29,288 nucleotides of DNA from Candidatus Aminicenantes bacterium UBA647 (GCA_002299555.1 DBOL01000013.1:1-29288); one strand, 5' to 3'. Positions 18,019-26,469 are shown, counted from the stretch's first letter. Numbers and translations: made by a program. Notes: generated by a model from the letters alone, not told the origin.

Positions 18019-18046
18019 ATTATAACACCCCCGAATTAATTTTAAA
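18019..18046 (-). promoter_or_regulatory. Candidate extended -10 promoter for the addA-addB pair
   Basis: The minus strand reads TGT then TATAAT (18027-18019), a perfect extended -10 element. TTTAAA (18046-18041) lies 16 nt upstream as a moderate -35. Counting six bases from the -10 puts the transcription start at 18012, the first G of the SD GGAGGGGG, so the leader would be only about 12 nt and consist almost wholly of the ribosome binding site. Confidence 0.55.
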
Positions 18047-18103
18047 TTACAAATTCTAAATTAAAGGTACCTGTCCCCTTTTACATACCTTTTACATACA
18101 AGA

Positions 18104-18132
18104 TTGACCCGTAAGCAGATTAATAGTATTCT
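18104..18132 (+). promoter_or_regulatory. Candidate leaderless promoter of rsmD
   Basis: TTGACC (18104-18109) and TATTCT (18127-18132) are separated by 17 nt. Six bases (18133-18138) then lead to the ATG at 18139. No SD is present. The architecture copies that of prfB and the M16-like gene. Confidence 0.5.
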
Positions 18133-18138
18133 GAGAAC

Positions 18139-18705
18139 ATGCTGAGGATATTTTCAGGGATATATAAAGGGAGAAAATTGAAATCTGCCGATACTCCGGA
18201 TGTGCGTCCCACGACCGCAAAAGTTAAACTCTCCTTTTTTGATATTATTCAGGACAAGATCAGGGAGAAGATATTTCTGGATGGATTTGGAGGTAGTGGA
18301 AATATTGGTATTGAAGCATTGTCCAGAGGTGCGGAATATGTTGTATTTATTGACATCCTCCCGGATTCGATAAAACTTCTTAAGGAAAATATAGAAAGGA
18401 TTGGGATACCATCAGATCATTACCGGATCATAAAAGGCGACTACAACAGAAGTATTATTCAGCTTGCAAACGAAGGATTTAAGTTTGATATTGTATTTCT
18501 TGACCCTCCATACAAACTTCTTGAATATGCCAATCCGGTAAAGATCTTGTATAAACGTGATGTGCTTGCTGACGATGGGATAATTGTGCTTGAGCGGCCC
18601 TCATTGCTTAAATTTAATGCAAAATATTTTGATCTGTACAGAGAACACAGTATAGGTCAAAAAACTCTCAATTTTTACAGACATGAAAAGAAAAAAGAAG
18701 AGTAA
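18139..18705 (+). CDS. rsmD: 16S rRNA (guanine(966)-N(2))-methyltransferase
   Basis: The 188-residue protein matches RsmD in length and layout. It opens with LRIFSGIYKGRKL and the family segment RPTTAKVKLSFFDI (23-36). The SAM-binding motif is LDGFGGSGNIGIEALSRGA (47-65), and the catalytic DPPY is at 122-125. RsmD methylates G966 of 16S rRNA in the 30S subunit. It starts the plus-strand block, divergent from the AddA-like gene, and is followed after 126 nt by a DUF502 gene. The start codon follows a -10-like box by 6 nt and has no SD. Confidence 0.95.
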   Translation: MLRIFSGIYKGRKLKSADTPDVRPTTAKVKLSFFDIIQDKIREKIFLDGFGGSGNIGIEALSRGAEYVVFIDILPDSIKLLKENIERIGIPSDHYRIIKGDYNRSIIQLANEGFKFDIVFLDPPYKLLEYANPVKILYKRDVLADDGIIVLERPSLLKFNAKYFDLYREHSIGQKTLNFYRHEKKKEE

Positions 18706-18831
18706 AATTTATTTTTTCAGGTTTTGCTTTAACCTTCCAATCAGATCCCTGATCATATAATAAAAGATAGGATATGTTGTATAAAGGGTTCTTCAAGATT
18801 ATTGTACTATTATTAATACCGGAGGTGTGAG

Positions 18832-19437
18832 ATGAAAAGATTAGGGGATTTTTTAAGGACAACTCTTATGGGTGGCCTCCTTGTTGTTCTTCCGATAGCA
18901 CTGACATTTTTTCTTATCAGGTGGATATTCAATATTGTTTCAGGGTTTATTGAACCTATAACAAAAATAATTGTTGCACAAACTGATACGCAAAGAATAG
19001 TGGGAGATGTACTGGCAATATCAATAATAATCCTTACCTTTTTTCTGATAGGCCTTTTTGTTAAAACAAGGCTGGGCAGGTATATATTATGCCGGCTGGA
19101 AAAACATATTCTAAAAGTAGCCCCCGGATATTCACTCTTTAAAGAAACATTGAAGCAGCTGATAGGTCAGGATAAGAGGCCCTTTTCCTGTGTTGTTCTT
19201 GGGAGGATTTTTGGTAGTGATACCCTGATGACTGGTTTTGTTGCAGATGAGCATATGGACGGGAGGATGACAGTCTTCTTCCCTTCTGCTCTGAATCCTA
19301 CTACCGGTCTTCTCTGCCATTTGAAAAAAGAGGATGTGATCAAACTGGATGTTACTGTCGAAACTGCAATGAGGACCATAATCAGCTGCGGGGCCGGGGC
19401 GTCAAAATTATTTAAAAATATCGAAATTTCAGATTGA
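18832..19437 (+). CDS. DUF502 family membrane protein
   Basis: The 201-residue protein matches the DUF502 family, whose biochemical role is unknown. It starts MKRLGDFLRTTLMGGLLVVL, the typical family opening with a first membrane helix at about residues 14-34. A second helix lies at about 60-82 (ISIIILTFFLIGLF). A conserved cytosolic part follows with PGYSLFKETLKQL and a C-terminal segment ending in SCGAGAS. A strong GGAGG (about 9 nt upstream) fixes the start. The 126-nt gap before it contains no clear terminator for rsmD; a weak -35/-10 pair near 18777-18805 may give it its own transcript. Confidence 0.9.
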   Translation: MKRLGDFLRTTLMGGLLVVLPIALTFFLIRWIFNIVSGFIEPITKIIVAQTDTQRIVGDVLAISIIILTFFLIGLFVKTRLGRYILCRLEKHILKVAPGYSLFKETLKQLIGQDKRPFSCVVLGRIFGSDTLMTGFVADEHMDGRMTVFFPSALNPTTGLLCHLKKEDVIKLDVTVETAMRTIISCGAGASKLFKNIEISD

Positions 19438-19573
19438 AAAAAAATATACTTTCTGTATTATAAGAGTGTTAGTTTTCTTATAAAGGTTTCCGGGCGAAAT
19501 GTAGTTTCTATTGCATAAAAATGATTAAATATTATTTAATAAAAATCTCAAATTAAAATTGCAAGGAGGCAAA

Positions 19574-22249
19574 ATGAGATCAAAACTAAAATTCATGGTT
19601 GTATTAATTGTTCTATTAACTTTTACATTTGTATTTCCAGCGGATTCAAAGATAAAGGAGCCTGTCCTTAGCGGGAAGGCGAGGGTGGATATGTTCAAAA
19701 AACATACTGCTCTTAAATCAACATCTCAATACACGAGAATAAAATGGCAATATGTAGGCCCGACCAATATTAGCGGCAGATGTACAGATGTCGAGGCTAT
19801 TTCACCCAGAGGAAAACAGTATACGATATGGGTTGGGGCAGCAACAGGCGGAGTATGGAAATCAACAAATGAAGGGACAACATTCGAACCTGTTTTTGAT
19901 GATATGCCTACTGCATCGATCGGTGATATAGCTATCGATCCTAAGAATCCCGACGTTGTCTGGGTTGGCACCGGAGAAGCAAATATTTTCAGGAGCTCGA
20001 ACGCGGGCTGTGGAATTTTCAAAACAACGGATGGAGGAAAAACCTGGAAGAATATGGGACTTGAGAAGACCCATACCATTCCACGTATCAGAGTCCATCC
20101 GAACAATAGTGATATTGTTTATGTGGCAGCAACTGGGCATGAGTGGACATCAAACTCCGAGAGGGGCCTTTTTAAAACAACAGATGGGGGAAAGACCTGG
20201 GATAAGGTTTTGTTCATTGATAATAATACCGGAGTTAATGATCTGGTCCTTGATCCGAAAAACCCGGACACCGTTTATTGCACAACATGGGAGAGGAAAA
20301 GACTGAAGTGGAATGACCCGAGGACTTATAAAAACCATAAAAATAATGGAGTTTGGAAATCTACAGATGGAGGGGAAACCTGGGCAAAGAAAAATAACGG
20401 ACTCCCTGTTGCTCACGAGATAGGAAGAACCGGAATCGATATTGCCGCTTCAAATCCGAAAGTATTGTATGCTTATGTTGATAATTATGGAATTGCAAAA
20501 AGAGCAAAACCGGGTGATAAAGACTCTTATGGCCGCCAGAAAAATGATGTGATAAGAGGGGCAACGGTTTACAGGACAAACGATGGCGGTGAGAATTGGA
20601 CACTTGTCAGCGGTAAGACAGAAAAAACAAAAAAATATATGGAAAATCATTCTGCAACTTATGGATGGGTTTTCGGACAGATACGAGTTGATCCCCTGAA
20701 TGAGAACAGGATTTATACAATGGGGCTTTTCCTTAATGTTTCGGATGATGGAGGGAAGACATTTAGAGTGCTTAGAGGAATGCATCTTGACCATCACGGA
20801 CTATGGATAGATCCGAACAATTCTGACTATATTCTTAATGTCCAGGATGGAGGTCTTGCAATTACATATGACCGCGGGAAGAACTGGAAAATCCCACTGA
20901 TAGAACTTCCTCTTGCCCAATTCTACAATGTTGCATTCGATATGCAGGAGCCCTTTAATATTTATGGATCAATACAGGATCACCACAGTTTCTACGGCCC
21001 TGTGGATATTTCAACGAGCAGGAAGTATATTCAACCGGTTGAATTCAAGCACACTGTTGGCGCAGAAGGGAGCTCCCATGCTATAGATACCAGAGATACT
21101 ACTGTTTATGCCAGTGTTTTTTACGGAGCTCTTGCAAGGCTAAAAAAAGGAGAGATTGACGAAACTATGCTCCTTCCGGAAAAACTTCCCCGGGAAACGA
21201 GATTGAGGGGACAATGGGTCGCACCGACAATAATTTCACCACACAATCCGGATATTATTTATCACGGGATGCAATATGTGATGATGTCGAGGGATAGAGG
21301 GAACACATGGGAAAAGATCAGCAATGATCTCACTTACAATAATCCGAAAAAGATGGGGGATATAAATTATCAGACAATTTCAGCTCTTGATGAATCTCCG
21401 AGACGGTTCGGTCTTATCTATGCCGGAACAGATGACGGCAGGATCTGGAGAACAATGAACGGAGGAAAGAACTGGACAATGATAAGAAATGGTCAGGTTC
21501 CGGGAAGATGGGTCTCAAGGCTTGTTGCATCCAAATATGACATTGGAACAGTGTATATGACCCAGACAGGAAGAAGGGATGATGACTTCCAGGTCTATGT
21601 ATGGAAATCCGAGAATTATGGAAGAACATGGACCGATATTTCCGGCAATATACCTGTAGGCCCCGTGAATGTGATAAGAGAGGACCCAAAGAATAAAAAA
21701 AGACTTTACCTTGGTACTGATGCAGGTGTTTATATAAGTAATGATGGTGGAAAGAAATGGGAAGTTCTGGGAGATATGCCTTTTGCATACGTCCATGACC
21801 TTGTATATCACCCAAGGGATAATATGATCATCATTGCAACCCACGGAAGAGGGATGTTCGTGCTTGATGCAGAAGAGATCGACAAGAAAGAAGAGTCCGG
21901 AGGAAAAGCAGGTATCACTGCATCACCGGAGCAGATAAAAAATCTTCTTGGTAACTGGTTGGTAGATTCTGAAAGAGGGTTTTCTTTAAATCTTACTTTT
22001 AAAGAAGTAGCAGGGAAGGTCAGTGGTAAAATGTCAATGCAATTCGGAAATGCTGAACTCTCGAATATTTTTTATGACGGCAAAAAACTTATGTTCAATG
22101 CTGTTCTTGACATGACCAAGATGGGCGGCCAGATAATGGAGATGAAAGGTGATGTTGACATAAAAGGTGAAGAGTTCAAAGGTGTTGTAAAAACCAAAAT
22201 GGGTGATCTTAAGATAACCGGGAAAAAAGAGAAGAAAAAAAATACTTAA
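19574..22249 (+). CDS. Secreted Asp-box (BNR) beta-propeller protein, sialidase/VPS10-like fold
   Basis: The 891-residue product starts at the ATG at 19574, with AAGGAGG (19563-19569) just upstream; an in-frame TTG at 19559 precedes the SD and is rejected. Residues 1-25 are a signal peptide. Residues about 45-790 carry about ten Asp-box-like motifs of the S/TxDxGxTW type (for example TTDGGKTWKNM, STDGGETWAKK, RTNDGGENWTLV, VSDDGGKTF, KSENYGRTWTDI, ISNDGGKKWEVL), each followed by a DPKNPDVVYVG-like strand. This is the double-propeller VPS10/BNR architecture common in surface proteins of Bacteroidota and Acidobacteriota. It is often called glycosyl hydrolase or sialidase, but no sialidase active-site arginine triad was recognised, so binding rather than catalysis is possible. 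A distinct C-terminal domain (about 800-885) has alternating beta strands. Confidence 0.9.
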   Translation: MRSKLKFMVVLIVLLTFTFVFPADSKIKEPVLSGKARVDMFKKHTALKSTSQYTRIKWQYVGPTNISGRCTDVEAISPRGKQYTIWVGAATGGVWKSTNEGTTFEPVFDDMPTASIGDIAIDPKNPDVVWVGTGEANIFRSSNAGCGIFKTTDGGKTWKNMGLEKTHTIPRIRVHPNNSDIVYVAATGHEWTSNSERGLFKTTDGGKTWDKVLFIDNNTGVNDLVLDPKNPDTVYCTTWERKRLKWNDPRTYKNHKNNGVWKSTDGGETWAKKNNGLPVAHEIGRTGIDIAASNPKVLYAYVDNYGIAKRAKPGDKDSYGRQKNDVIRGATVYRTNDGGENWTLVSGKTEKTKKYMENHSATYGWVFGQIRVDPLNENRIYTMGLFLNVSDDGGKTFRVLRGMHLDHHGLWIDPNNSDYILNVQDGGLAITYDRGKNWKIPLIELPLAQFYNVAFDMQEPFNIYGSIQDHHSFYGPVDISTSRKYIQPVEFKHTVGAEGSSHAIDTRDTTVYASVFYGALARLKKGEIDETMLLPEKLPRETRLRGQWVAPTIISPHNPDIIYHGMQYVMMSRDRGNTWEKISNDLTYNNPKKMGDINYQTISALDESPRRFGLIYAGTDDGRIWRTMNGGKNWTMIRNGQVPGRWVSRLVASKYDIGTVYMTQTGRRDDDFQVYVWKSENYGRTWTDISGNIPVGPVNVIREDPKNKKRLYLGTDAGVYISNDGGKKWEVLGDMPFAYVHDLVYHPRDNMIIIATHGRGMFVLDAEEIDKKEESGGKAGITASPEQIKNLLGNWLVDSERGFSLNLTFKEVAGKVSGKMSMQFGNAELSNIFYDGKKLMFNAVLDMTKMGGQIMEMKGDVDIKGEEFKGVVKTKMGDLKITGKKEKKKNT

Positions 22250-22261
22250 AATTAGAAGTTA

Positions 22262-22292
22262 CAGGTTGCCGGGAAATCACTCCGGCAACCTG
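22262..22292. terminator. Hairpin between convergent genes, probable bidirectional terminator
   Basis: CAGGTTGCCGG (22262-22272) pairs perfectly over 11 bp with CCGGCAACCTG (22282-22292) around a 9-nt loop. It lies 12 nt after the propeller stop and 12 nt beyond the stop of the opposing DUF2834 gene. Neither strand has a clean run of U after the stem, so the termination mechanism is uncertain. Confidence 0.65.
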
Positions 22293-22304
22293 CCTGAAAG
22301 GCGT

Positions 22305-22625
22305 TTATTCATTTAATCTTCTTTCTCTCATATACAGGTAAAGAGGAAGGCCGAAAGATGCTCCTATAAAAAATGTACAAATGATTGGTATATAAAAGTA
22401 TTTTACTCCCGACCTTATCCTGTCATAAAGTATGAAAGCAACAATAATGATCGCCGTTAGCATCAGGTCAGTCCAGCCTGCAAGCGTTATCCTGTTTAGA
22501 AAGATCTCATCGACAAAACTATAAAAATTTAATCCGTTCTCACTGATCCACATGATCAATTGATACCATGGAAGAATCAGCCCGAAAACACACATTACAA
22601 TATAAAAACTCTTCATGCTTCTCAT
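22305..22625 (-). CDS. DUF2834 family small membrane protein
   Basis: The product is 106 residues from the ATG at 22625, which has AAAGGGGG (22638-22631) 5 nt upstream. An in-frame ATG at 22676 would add 17 residues before the SD and is rejected. Three hydrophobic helices lie at about residues 5-22, 48-64 and 74-94. The C-terminal FGLPLYLYMRER and the mid-protein segment WTDLMLTAI fit the DUF2834 pattern; members have no known function. It is convergent with the Asp-box propeller gene and 67 nt downstream of the 6-bladed propeller gene. Confidence 0.7.
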   Translation of the reverse strand: MRSMKSFYIVMCVFGLILPWYQLIMWISENGLNFYSFVDEIFLNRITLAGWTDLMLTAIIIVAFILYDRIRSGVKYFYIPIICTFFIGASFGLPLYLYMRERRLNE

Positions 22626-22692
22626 ATTTTCCCCCTTTATATAATCTAATTTATATTTAATTAACAAAAAAGGCAATTCGAAAGTTAAAGTT

Positions 22693-23823
22693 CTATAAAT
22701 TATTTATTTTGTACTTCAGAATATATGGCGCATCATCTTCATCTGTGCCGGTTGTCCACATGTATCCGTGGTGAAATAAAACGGGTTTTCGTATCAGATC
22801 ATCCGGCCGTTTAACTCCTGGAATCTTAACGAAAAAATTATCAATATATTTCCCATTGTCATTAAATACATCTATAAGAATTTCCCCTTTTTTGTTCATA
22901 ATTGATGTGAAGATCAGAAGATTGTTTTTATATGTGGTGAGTTTGTAAATATCGTTATAATATTTCCGGTCATAAAGTTTGTAAAGTTCGATATCTTCTT
23001 TTTTTGTATACTTAATTTTCTCAAAAGTGACTGGTTTATAATTTCTAGTGAATTCACGAACTATCTTCCCGGTATCCAGGTCTACCTGGTTGATATGATA
23101 TCTTTCTTTGTGTGAAACATATAAGTATTTGTTTTTATCAGATACTCTCAGGAAGCGGGTAAGTTCATCAATATTTACCATAATTCCGTTCTTTGAAGAT
23201 TTCTTGATCATGAGATCTTTAGTATCAAACGAGAGGTTCATTTTAATAACTTTGCCGGACTGATCAATGTAGCTGAGATCATTTTCTCTTCGGATAACTC
23301 CTGTCTTCTGTTTGCTTAACGCCAGATCGCCAGAAACAAAATATGATCTTCCCTTGTGATGTTCAAACAATGATGCAAATGTGCTGAGTCCCTGAATGGT
23401 AAATTCGCTTTTCAGAGCCCCGCTTTGTGAAAAATTGATCAATTTTACAGGAAGAATGGATCCGATGAGAATATTATCTTTTGATAAGATGAAGTCTGAT
23501 AAGTATTTTATTTCCCCGGGCCCTTCCCCTCTTTTTATGAAGTTCTTTACATATTTCCCTTCAGGTGTGAATTTCAGTATCTGAATGTTGCCCCTTATAA
23601 ATATTGATCCGTCCTCTGCAACTTTAATCCCTCTTATTCTCTTAAAAACAAAGTTATCTTCATAATCTGTAATTCTCTGAACCTCAGTCAGTTGTAACGA
23701 TCTTCCTGGCTTTTTACCGGAAATGCCGGCCGGGAACTCTGAATTATTTATTATTTCTGCGTTCATAAAAAAGTTGAAGTGAATAATTGCAGTTAATATT
23801 AGAATAAAATATTTTCTTCTCAT
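22693..23823 (-). CDS. Secreted 6-bladed beta-propeller protein
   Basis: The 376-residue protein starts with a signal peptide (MRRKYFILILTAIIHFNFF). It carries blades of the 6-bladed (NHL-like) propeller type: IRGIKVAEDGSIFIRG, then ILKFTPEGKYVKNF followed by RGEGPGEI, the hallmark of this group (the GxGPGE loop). Such proteins are common as exported, often lipid-anchored, binding proteins in Bacteroidota and in candidate phyla. No lipobox cysteine is present. An AGGAG lies 7-8 nt before the ATG. A TATAGG that overlaps this SD sits 17 nt after TTGTAG, so a nearly leaderless start is an alternative reading. Confidence 0.85.
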   Translation of the reverse strand: MRRKYFILILTAIIHFNFFMNAEIINNSEFPAGISGKKPGRSLQLTEVQRITDYEDNFVFKRIRGIKVAEDGSIFIRGNIQILKFTPEGKYVKNFIKRGEGPGEIKYLSDFILSKDNILIGSILPVKLINFSQSGALKSEFTIQGLSTFASLFEHHKGRSYFVSGDLALSKQKTGVIRRENDLSYIDQSGKVIKMNLSFDTKDLMIKKSSKNGIMVNIDELTRFLRVSDKNKYLYVSHKERYHINQVDLDTGKIVREFTRNYKPVTFEKIKYTKKEDIELYKLYDRKYYNDIYKLTTYKNNLLIFTSIMNKKGEILIDVFNDNGKYIDNFFVKIPGVKRPDDLIRKPVLFHHGYMWTTGTDEDDAPYILKYKINNL

Positions 23824-23886
23824 GATCTTCTCCTATAGTTTAATATTATTTAGACTACAAAAAGGTTAATAAAGTTTTTATAATTC

Positions 23887-23915
23887 TTGAATTTCACTCG
23901 GGCCTTATCTAAAAT
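23887..23915 (+). promoter_or_regulatory. Candidate leaderless promoter of the VOC gene
   Basis: TTGAAT (23887-23892) and TAAAAT (23910-23915) are 17 nt apart, and six bases follow before the ATG at 23922. This supports 23922 as the start even though it has no SD. Confidence 0.5.
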
Positions 23916-23921
23916 TATTTC

Positions 23922-24359
23922 ATGTATACTAAAAAAAGTCTATTATTGCTGCTCTTAATTTTGCCAATGATTTTATCAGGGGGGATTGACATGGCTGCAG
24001 ATAAAAAAGTGAAAGGGATCATTTTTTTTAAAACTCAGATGATGGAAGATCTTAAATCATTCTACACTGACGAGGTTGGTTGCGAAATATGGATGGAGCA
24101 GGGGGGATGTGTCATCCTGAAAGCGGGGAATATGCTTTTCGGATTCTGTCAGAGAGATAAAGCTGATATGGATGCGTTGATCACATTTTTCTATGACACA
24201 AAAGAAGAGGTTGATCTTAAATATGAGAAATTCAAGAAATCCGCACTGGAAAAACCGGCCGAAAATTTAAAATATAAGATCTATCACTTTTTTGCCAGAG
24301 ATCCGGAAGGGAGGATGATCGAATTCCAGCACTTCCTCAACCCGGTTAAGAACATATGA
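23922..24359 (+). CDS. VOC (glyoxalase/bleomycin-resistance fold) protein with N-terminal signal peptide
   Basis: The product has 145 residues. Residues 28-140 fit a single VOC module: GIIFFKTQMMEDLKSFYTDEVG opens with the first beta strand and helix, and the last strand carries FARDPEGRMIEFQHF, where the Glu would be a metal ligand. No His stands at the usual first ligand position, so the metal site is incomplete or differs. Residues 1-22 (YTKK then a Leu-rich run) look like a signal peptide. A second in-frame ATG at 23991 has an excellent SD (AGGGGGG, 23978-23984) and would give a 122-residue cytosolic form without it. The promoter position favours 23922, but two starts may be used. The substrate is unknown. 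It is convergent with the aminotransferase gene. Confidence 0.75.
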   Translation: MYTKKSLLLLLLILPMILSGGIDMAADKKVKGIIFFKTQMMEDLKSFYTDEVGCEIWMEQGGCVILKAGNMLFGFCQRDKADMDALITFFYDTKEEVDLKYEKFKKSALEKPAENLKYKIYHFFARDPEGRMIEFQHFLNPVKNI

Positions 24360-24384
24360 GATTATAAATCCTCCCCAACGTTAC

Positions 24385-25497
24385 TTATACAATTTCTTTT
24401 AAAAACTCATCTATTCTGGTTAATCCGGCCAGTAGGTATTCTTTTTCTGCCCCAAAGCCGAGACGGAAATAGTGATCCATTCCGAAGCAGTCTCCGTCCA
24501 TAATAAATACACTCTTCTCAGTTCTCAGCCGGTCAGCAAGTTCTCTGGAATTGATGTCCATGTTATATTTGATAAATGCCATCCCGCCGGCTTTCGGAGG
24601 GATCATGCTGAAATTATCCCTGTGCGTTTCCACCCATTCCATCACAGCCTTGATGTTTTCTTTCAGCATCCCCCTGTTTCTTTCCAGGATCCTTCCTCTC
24701 ATTTCCGGCTGAAGTATCTTTGAGGTAATGGCCTGGCTCAATATACCGGTGCTGATCGTCAGATAATCGTTATATGACCATGCCTTTTCAATCATATCCT
24801 CCGGGCCGGTCATCCACCCCATCCGGAGTCCGGGTAACCCGTATGCTTTCGAAAGGCCTCCGTCTACAATGACCTTATCGTACATCCCGTAAAAACTGGG
24901 GATTTCATCCCCTTCCAATTCCGCCCCCCTGTAAATTTCATCACAATATATCCAGGCGTCGGATTTTTTCGCCAAGGAGACGATCTCTTCCATGTTATCA
25001 GGGTTCAAGGTTGCGCCGGTCGGATTGTTTGGATTGCACAGGGAGATCATTTTGGTGTCGGAGGTGATGAGTGATCTTAATTCATCCATGTCCGGTGCCC
25101 AGTTCAATTCCTCTTTCAGGTGAAACGGCTTTACATTAACTCCCATCGACCGCGCAAGTCCCCATATCTGCATATAGTTGGGGAGCATCAGTACCAGTTC
25201 ATCTCCTGATTCCAGATTGCTCCAGATATTGATGAAATTGGCTTCTGCAGATCCGTTGGTTACCAGAATATTGTCTCTTCCAGCTCCGATATATAATTTA
25301 CTGATCGCATCTCTCAGATCCGGAGCGCCATTGGTCTGCCCATATCCCAGTCTCACATCTAACAGTGAATTTATCTCTTCTTCGCTTAACAACTCTCTGA
25401 GTGTAAACGGGTGAAGCCCGCTCTCGGTCAGGTTGTATTCAACTACATTCTCATAAAGTGATTGGATCCTCTCAAGTTCAAAAACTTCTATTTTCAT
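24385..25497 (-). CDS. PLP-dependent aminotransferase, class I/II
   Basis: The 370-residue protein is a fold-type I aminotransferase. Visible landmarks are NGSAEAN (81-87, phosphate-binding region), NPNNPTG (155-161), CDEIYRGAE (185-193) with D186 for the PLP ring nitrogen and Y189, the Schiff-base K217 in GGLSKAYGLPGLRMGW, and a C-terminal FRLGFG whose Arg should bind the substrate carboxylate. It is the last gene of a three-gene cassette, and its ATG overlaps the upstream stop by 4 nt (ATGA). The substrate cannot be read from sequence. The context suggests transamination of an amino acid or keto acid made or used by the two partner enzymes. Confidence 0.9.
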   Translation of the reverse strand: MKIEVFELERIQSLYENVVEYNLTESGLHPFTLRELLSEEEINSLLDVRLGYGQTNGAPDLRDAISKLYIGAGRDNILVTNGSAEANFINIWSNLESGDELVLMLPNYMQIWGLARSMGVNVKPFHLKEELNWAPDMDELRSLITSDTKMISLCNPNNPTGATLNPDNMEEIVSLAKKSDAWIYCDEIYRGAELEGDEIPSFYGMYDKVIVDGGLSKAYGLPGLRMGWMTGPEDMIEKAWSYNDYLTISTGILSQAITSKILQPEMRGRILERNRGMLKENIKAVMEWVETHRDNFSMIPPKAGGMAFIKYNMDINSRELADRLRTEKSVFIMDGDCFGMDHYFRLGFGAEKEYLLAGLTRIDEFLKEIV

Positions 25498-26468
25498 TGT
25501 ACCTCTCCTCTGTCCTTTGAGATCAGATCATTAAATACCGCAACTGATATTTGAATATCCTGAATGGCAACACCGGTCAGGTCTGCTACAGTTGTCTGAT
25601 CATCCGATAGTCGTCCGGGTATTGTCCCGGAAACAATATTGCCGAGTTCAACCGGTTGTTTCATTGATATTACTCCCGTTGATACGGCCTTAAAAATCTC
25701 TCCCCTTGTCCTGCATTGTTCCAGGCTGTCTCCTGCGATCAGGTCTGCTTTCCCCAGGATTAACGGATCTAACTCATTTTTTTCCGGAGTGTCTGACCCC
25801 ATTGCAGTAATATGGGTCCCGGGCCTGATATTCTCTGATTTCAACAGCGGCTTAGTTGACGGAGTAGCAGTTATTATTAAATTACAATTCTCTGCTATTT
25901 CTTCCGGGTCCAGAGTCGGGTTTACTGAATAACCCAGGTTTTCCATTTTTTCTTTGTATTGACTACATTCGTCCATATCCTGGCCCCATATCATAATATG
26001 TCTGCATGGAGTGATCTTTGTTAAATATTGGACCTGCATTTGTCCCTGCACTCCGGTACCGAAAACCCCTATGCGATTAATTTTGCCTGGTGCCATATAT
26101 TTTGCAGCGATTGCACCTGCAGCAGCAGTACGGACATTTGTTAAATACCCTTCATCCAGAAGCATCCCGGTTAATTGTCCGGTTCTCTGCAAAAAGAGCA
26201 GCATAAGACCGTCTCCGGGCGGGATCCCATGTTTTACATTTTCATAGAATCCGGATGCGATTTTTATCACATAATACTTATCTCCTTTTATATAACCATA
26301 CTTAATGTGAGCATCTCCGGGGGGATCATTGAATAACAATTCTCCGACCGGGGGAATTACAGTTCTGCCTTCAGAATATGCGATAAAACCTTCTTCAATT
26401 GATTTAATAGGATCCAAATTTTTTAAAGAATCTTTTATCTGATCAAGATCAAAGATCAACGGTTTCAT
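25494..26468 (-). CDS. Ornithine cyclodeaminase / mu-crystallin family protein
   Basis: The 324-residue protein has the family's NAD(P)-binding motif GVFGTGVQGQ (134-143), the catalytic-region K69 in KIASGF, and R113 in VRTAAAGA, followed by the loop MGSDTPEKNELDP. Family members include ornithine cyclodeaminase, archaeal alanine dehydrogenase, ketimine reductases and the EutC and SbnB pathway enzymes, so the reaction is open. The ATG lies 1 nt after the stop of the PLP lyase gene, with GGAGG a few nt upstream inside that gene's end. It overlaps the aminotransferase gene by 4 nt. Confidence 0.9.
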   Translation of the reverse strand: MKPLIFDLDQIKDSLKNLDPIKSIEEGFIAYSEGRTVIPPVGELLFNDPPGDAHIKYGYIKGDKYYVIKIASGFYENVKHGIPPGDGLMLLFLQRTGQLTGMLLDEGYLTNVRTAAAGAIAAKYMAPGKINRIGVFGTGVQGQMQVQYLTKITPCRHIMIWGQDMDECSQYKEKMENLGYSVNPTLDPEEIAENCNLIITATPSTKPLLKSENIRPGTHITAMGSDTPEKNELDPLILGKADLIAGDSLEQCRTRGEIFKAVSTGVISMKQPVELGNIVSGTIPGRLSDDQTTVADLTGVAIQDIQISVAVFNDLISKDRGEVQ

Positions 26469-26469
26469 T

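Noticed and set aside
19559..19573. TTG start for the Asp-box propeller gene
   Set aside because: The SD AAGGAGG lies inside this stretch and points to the ATG at 19574.
22626..22676. Upstream ATG for the DUF2834 gene
   Set aside because: The extra 17 residues lie before the SD and do not fit the family.
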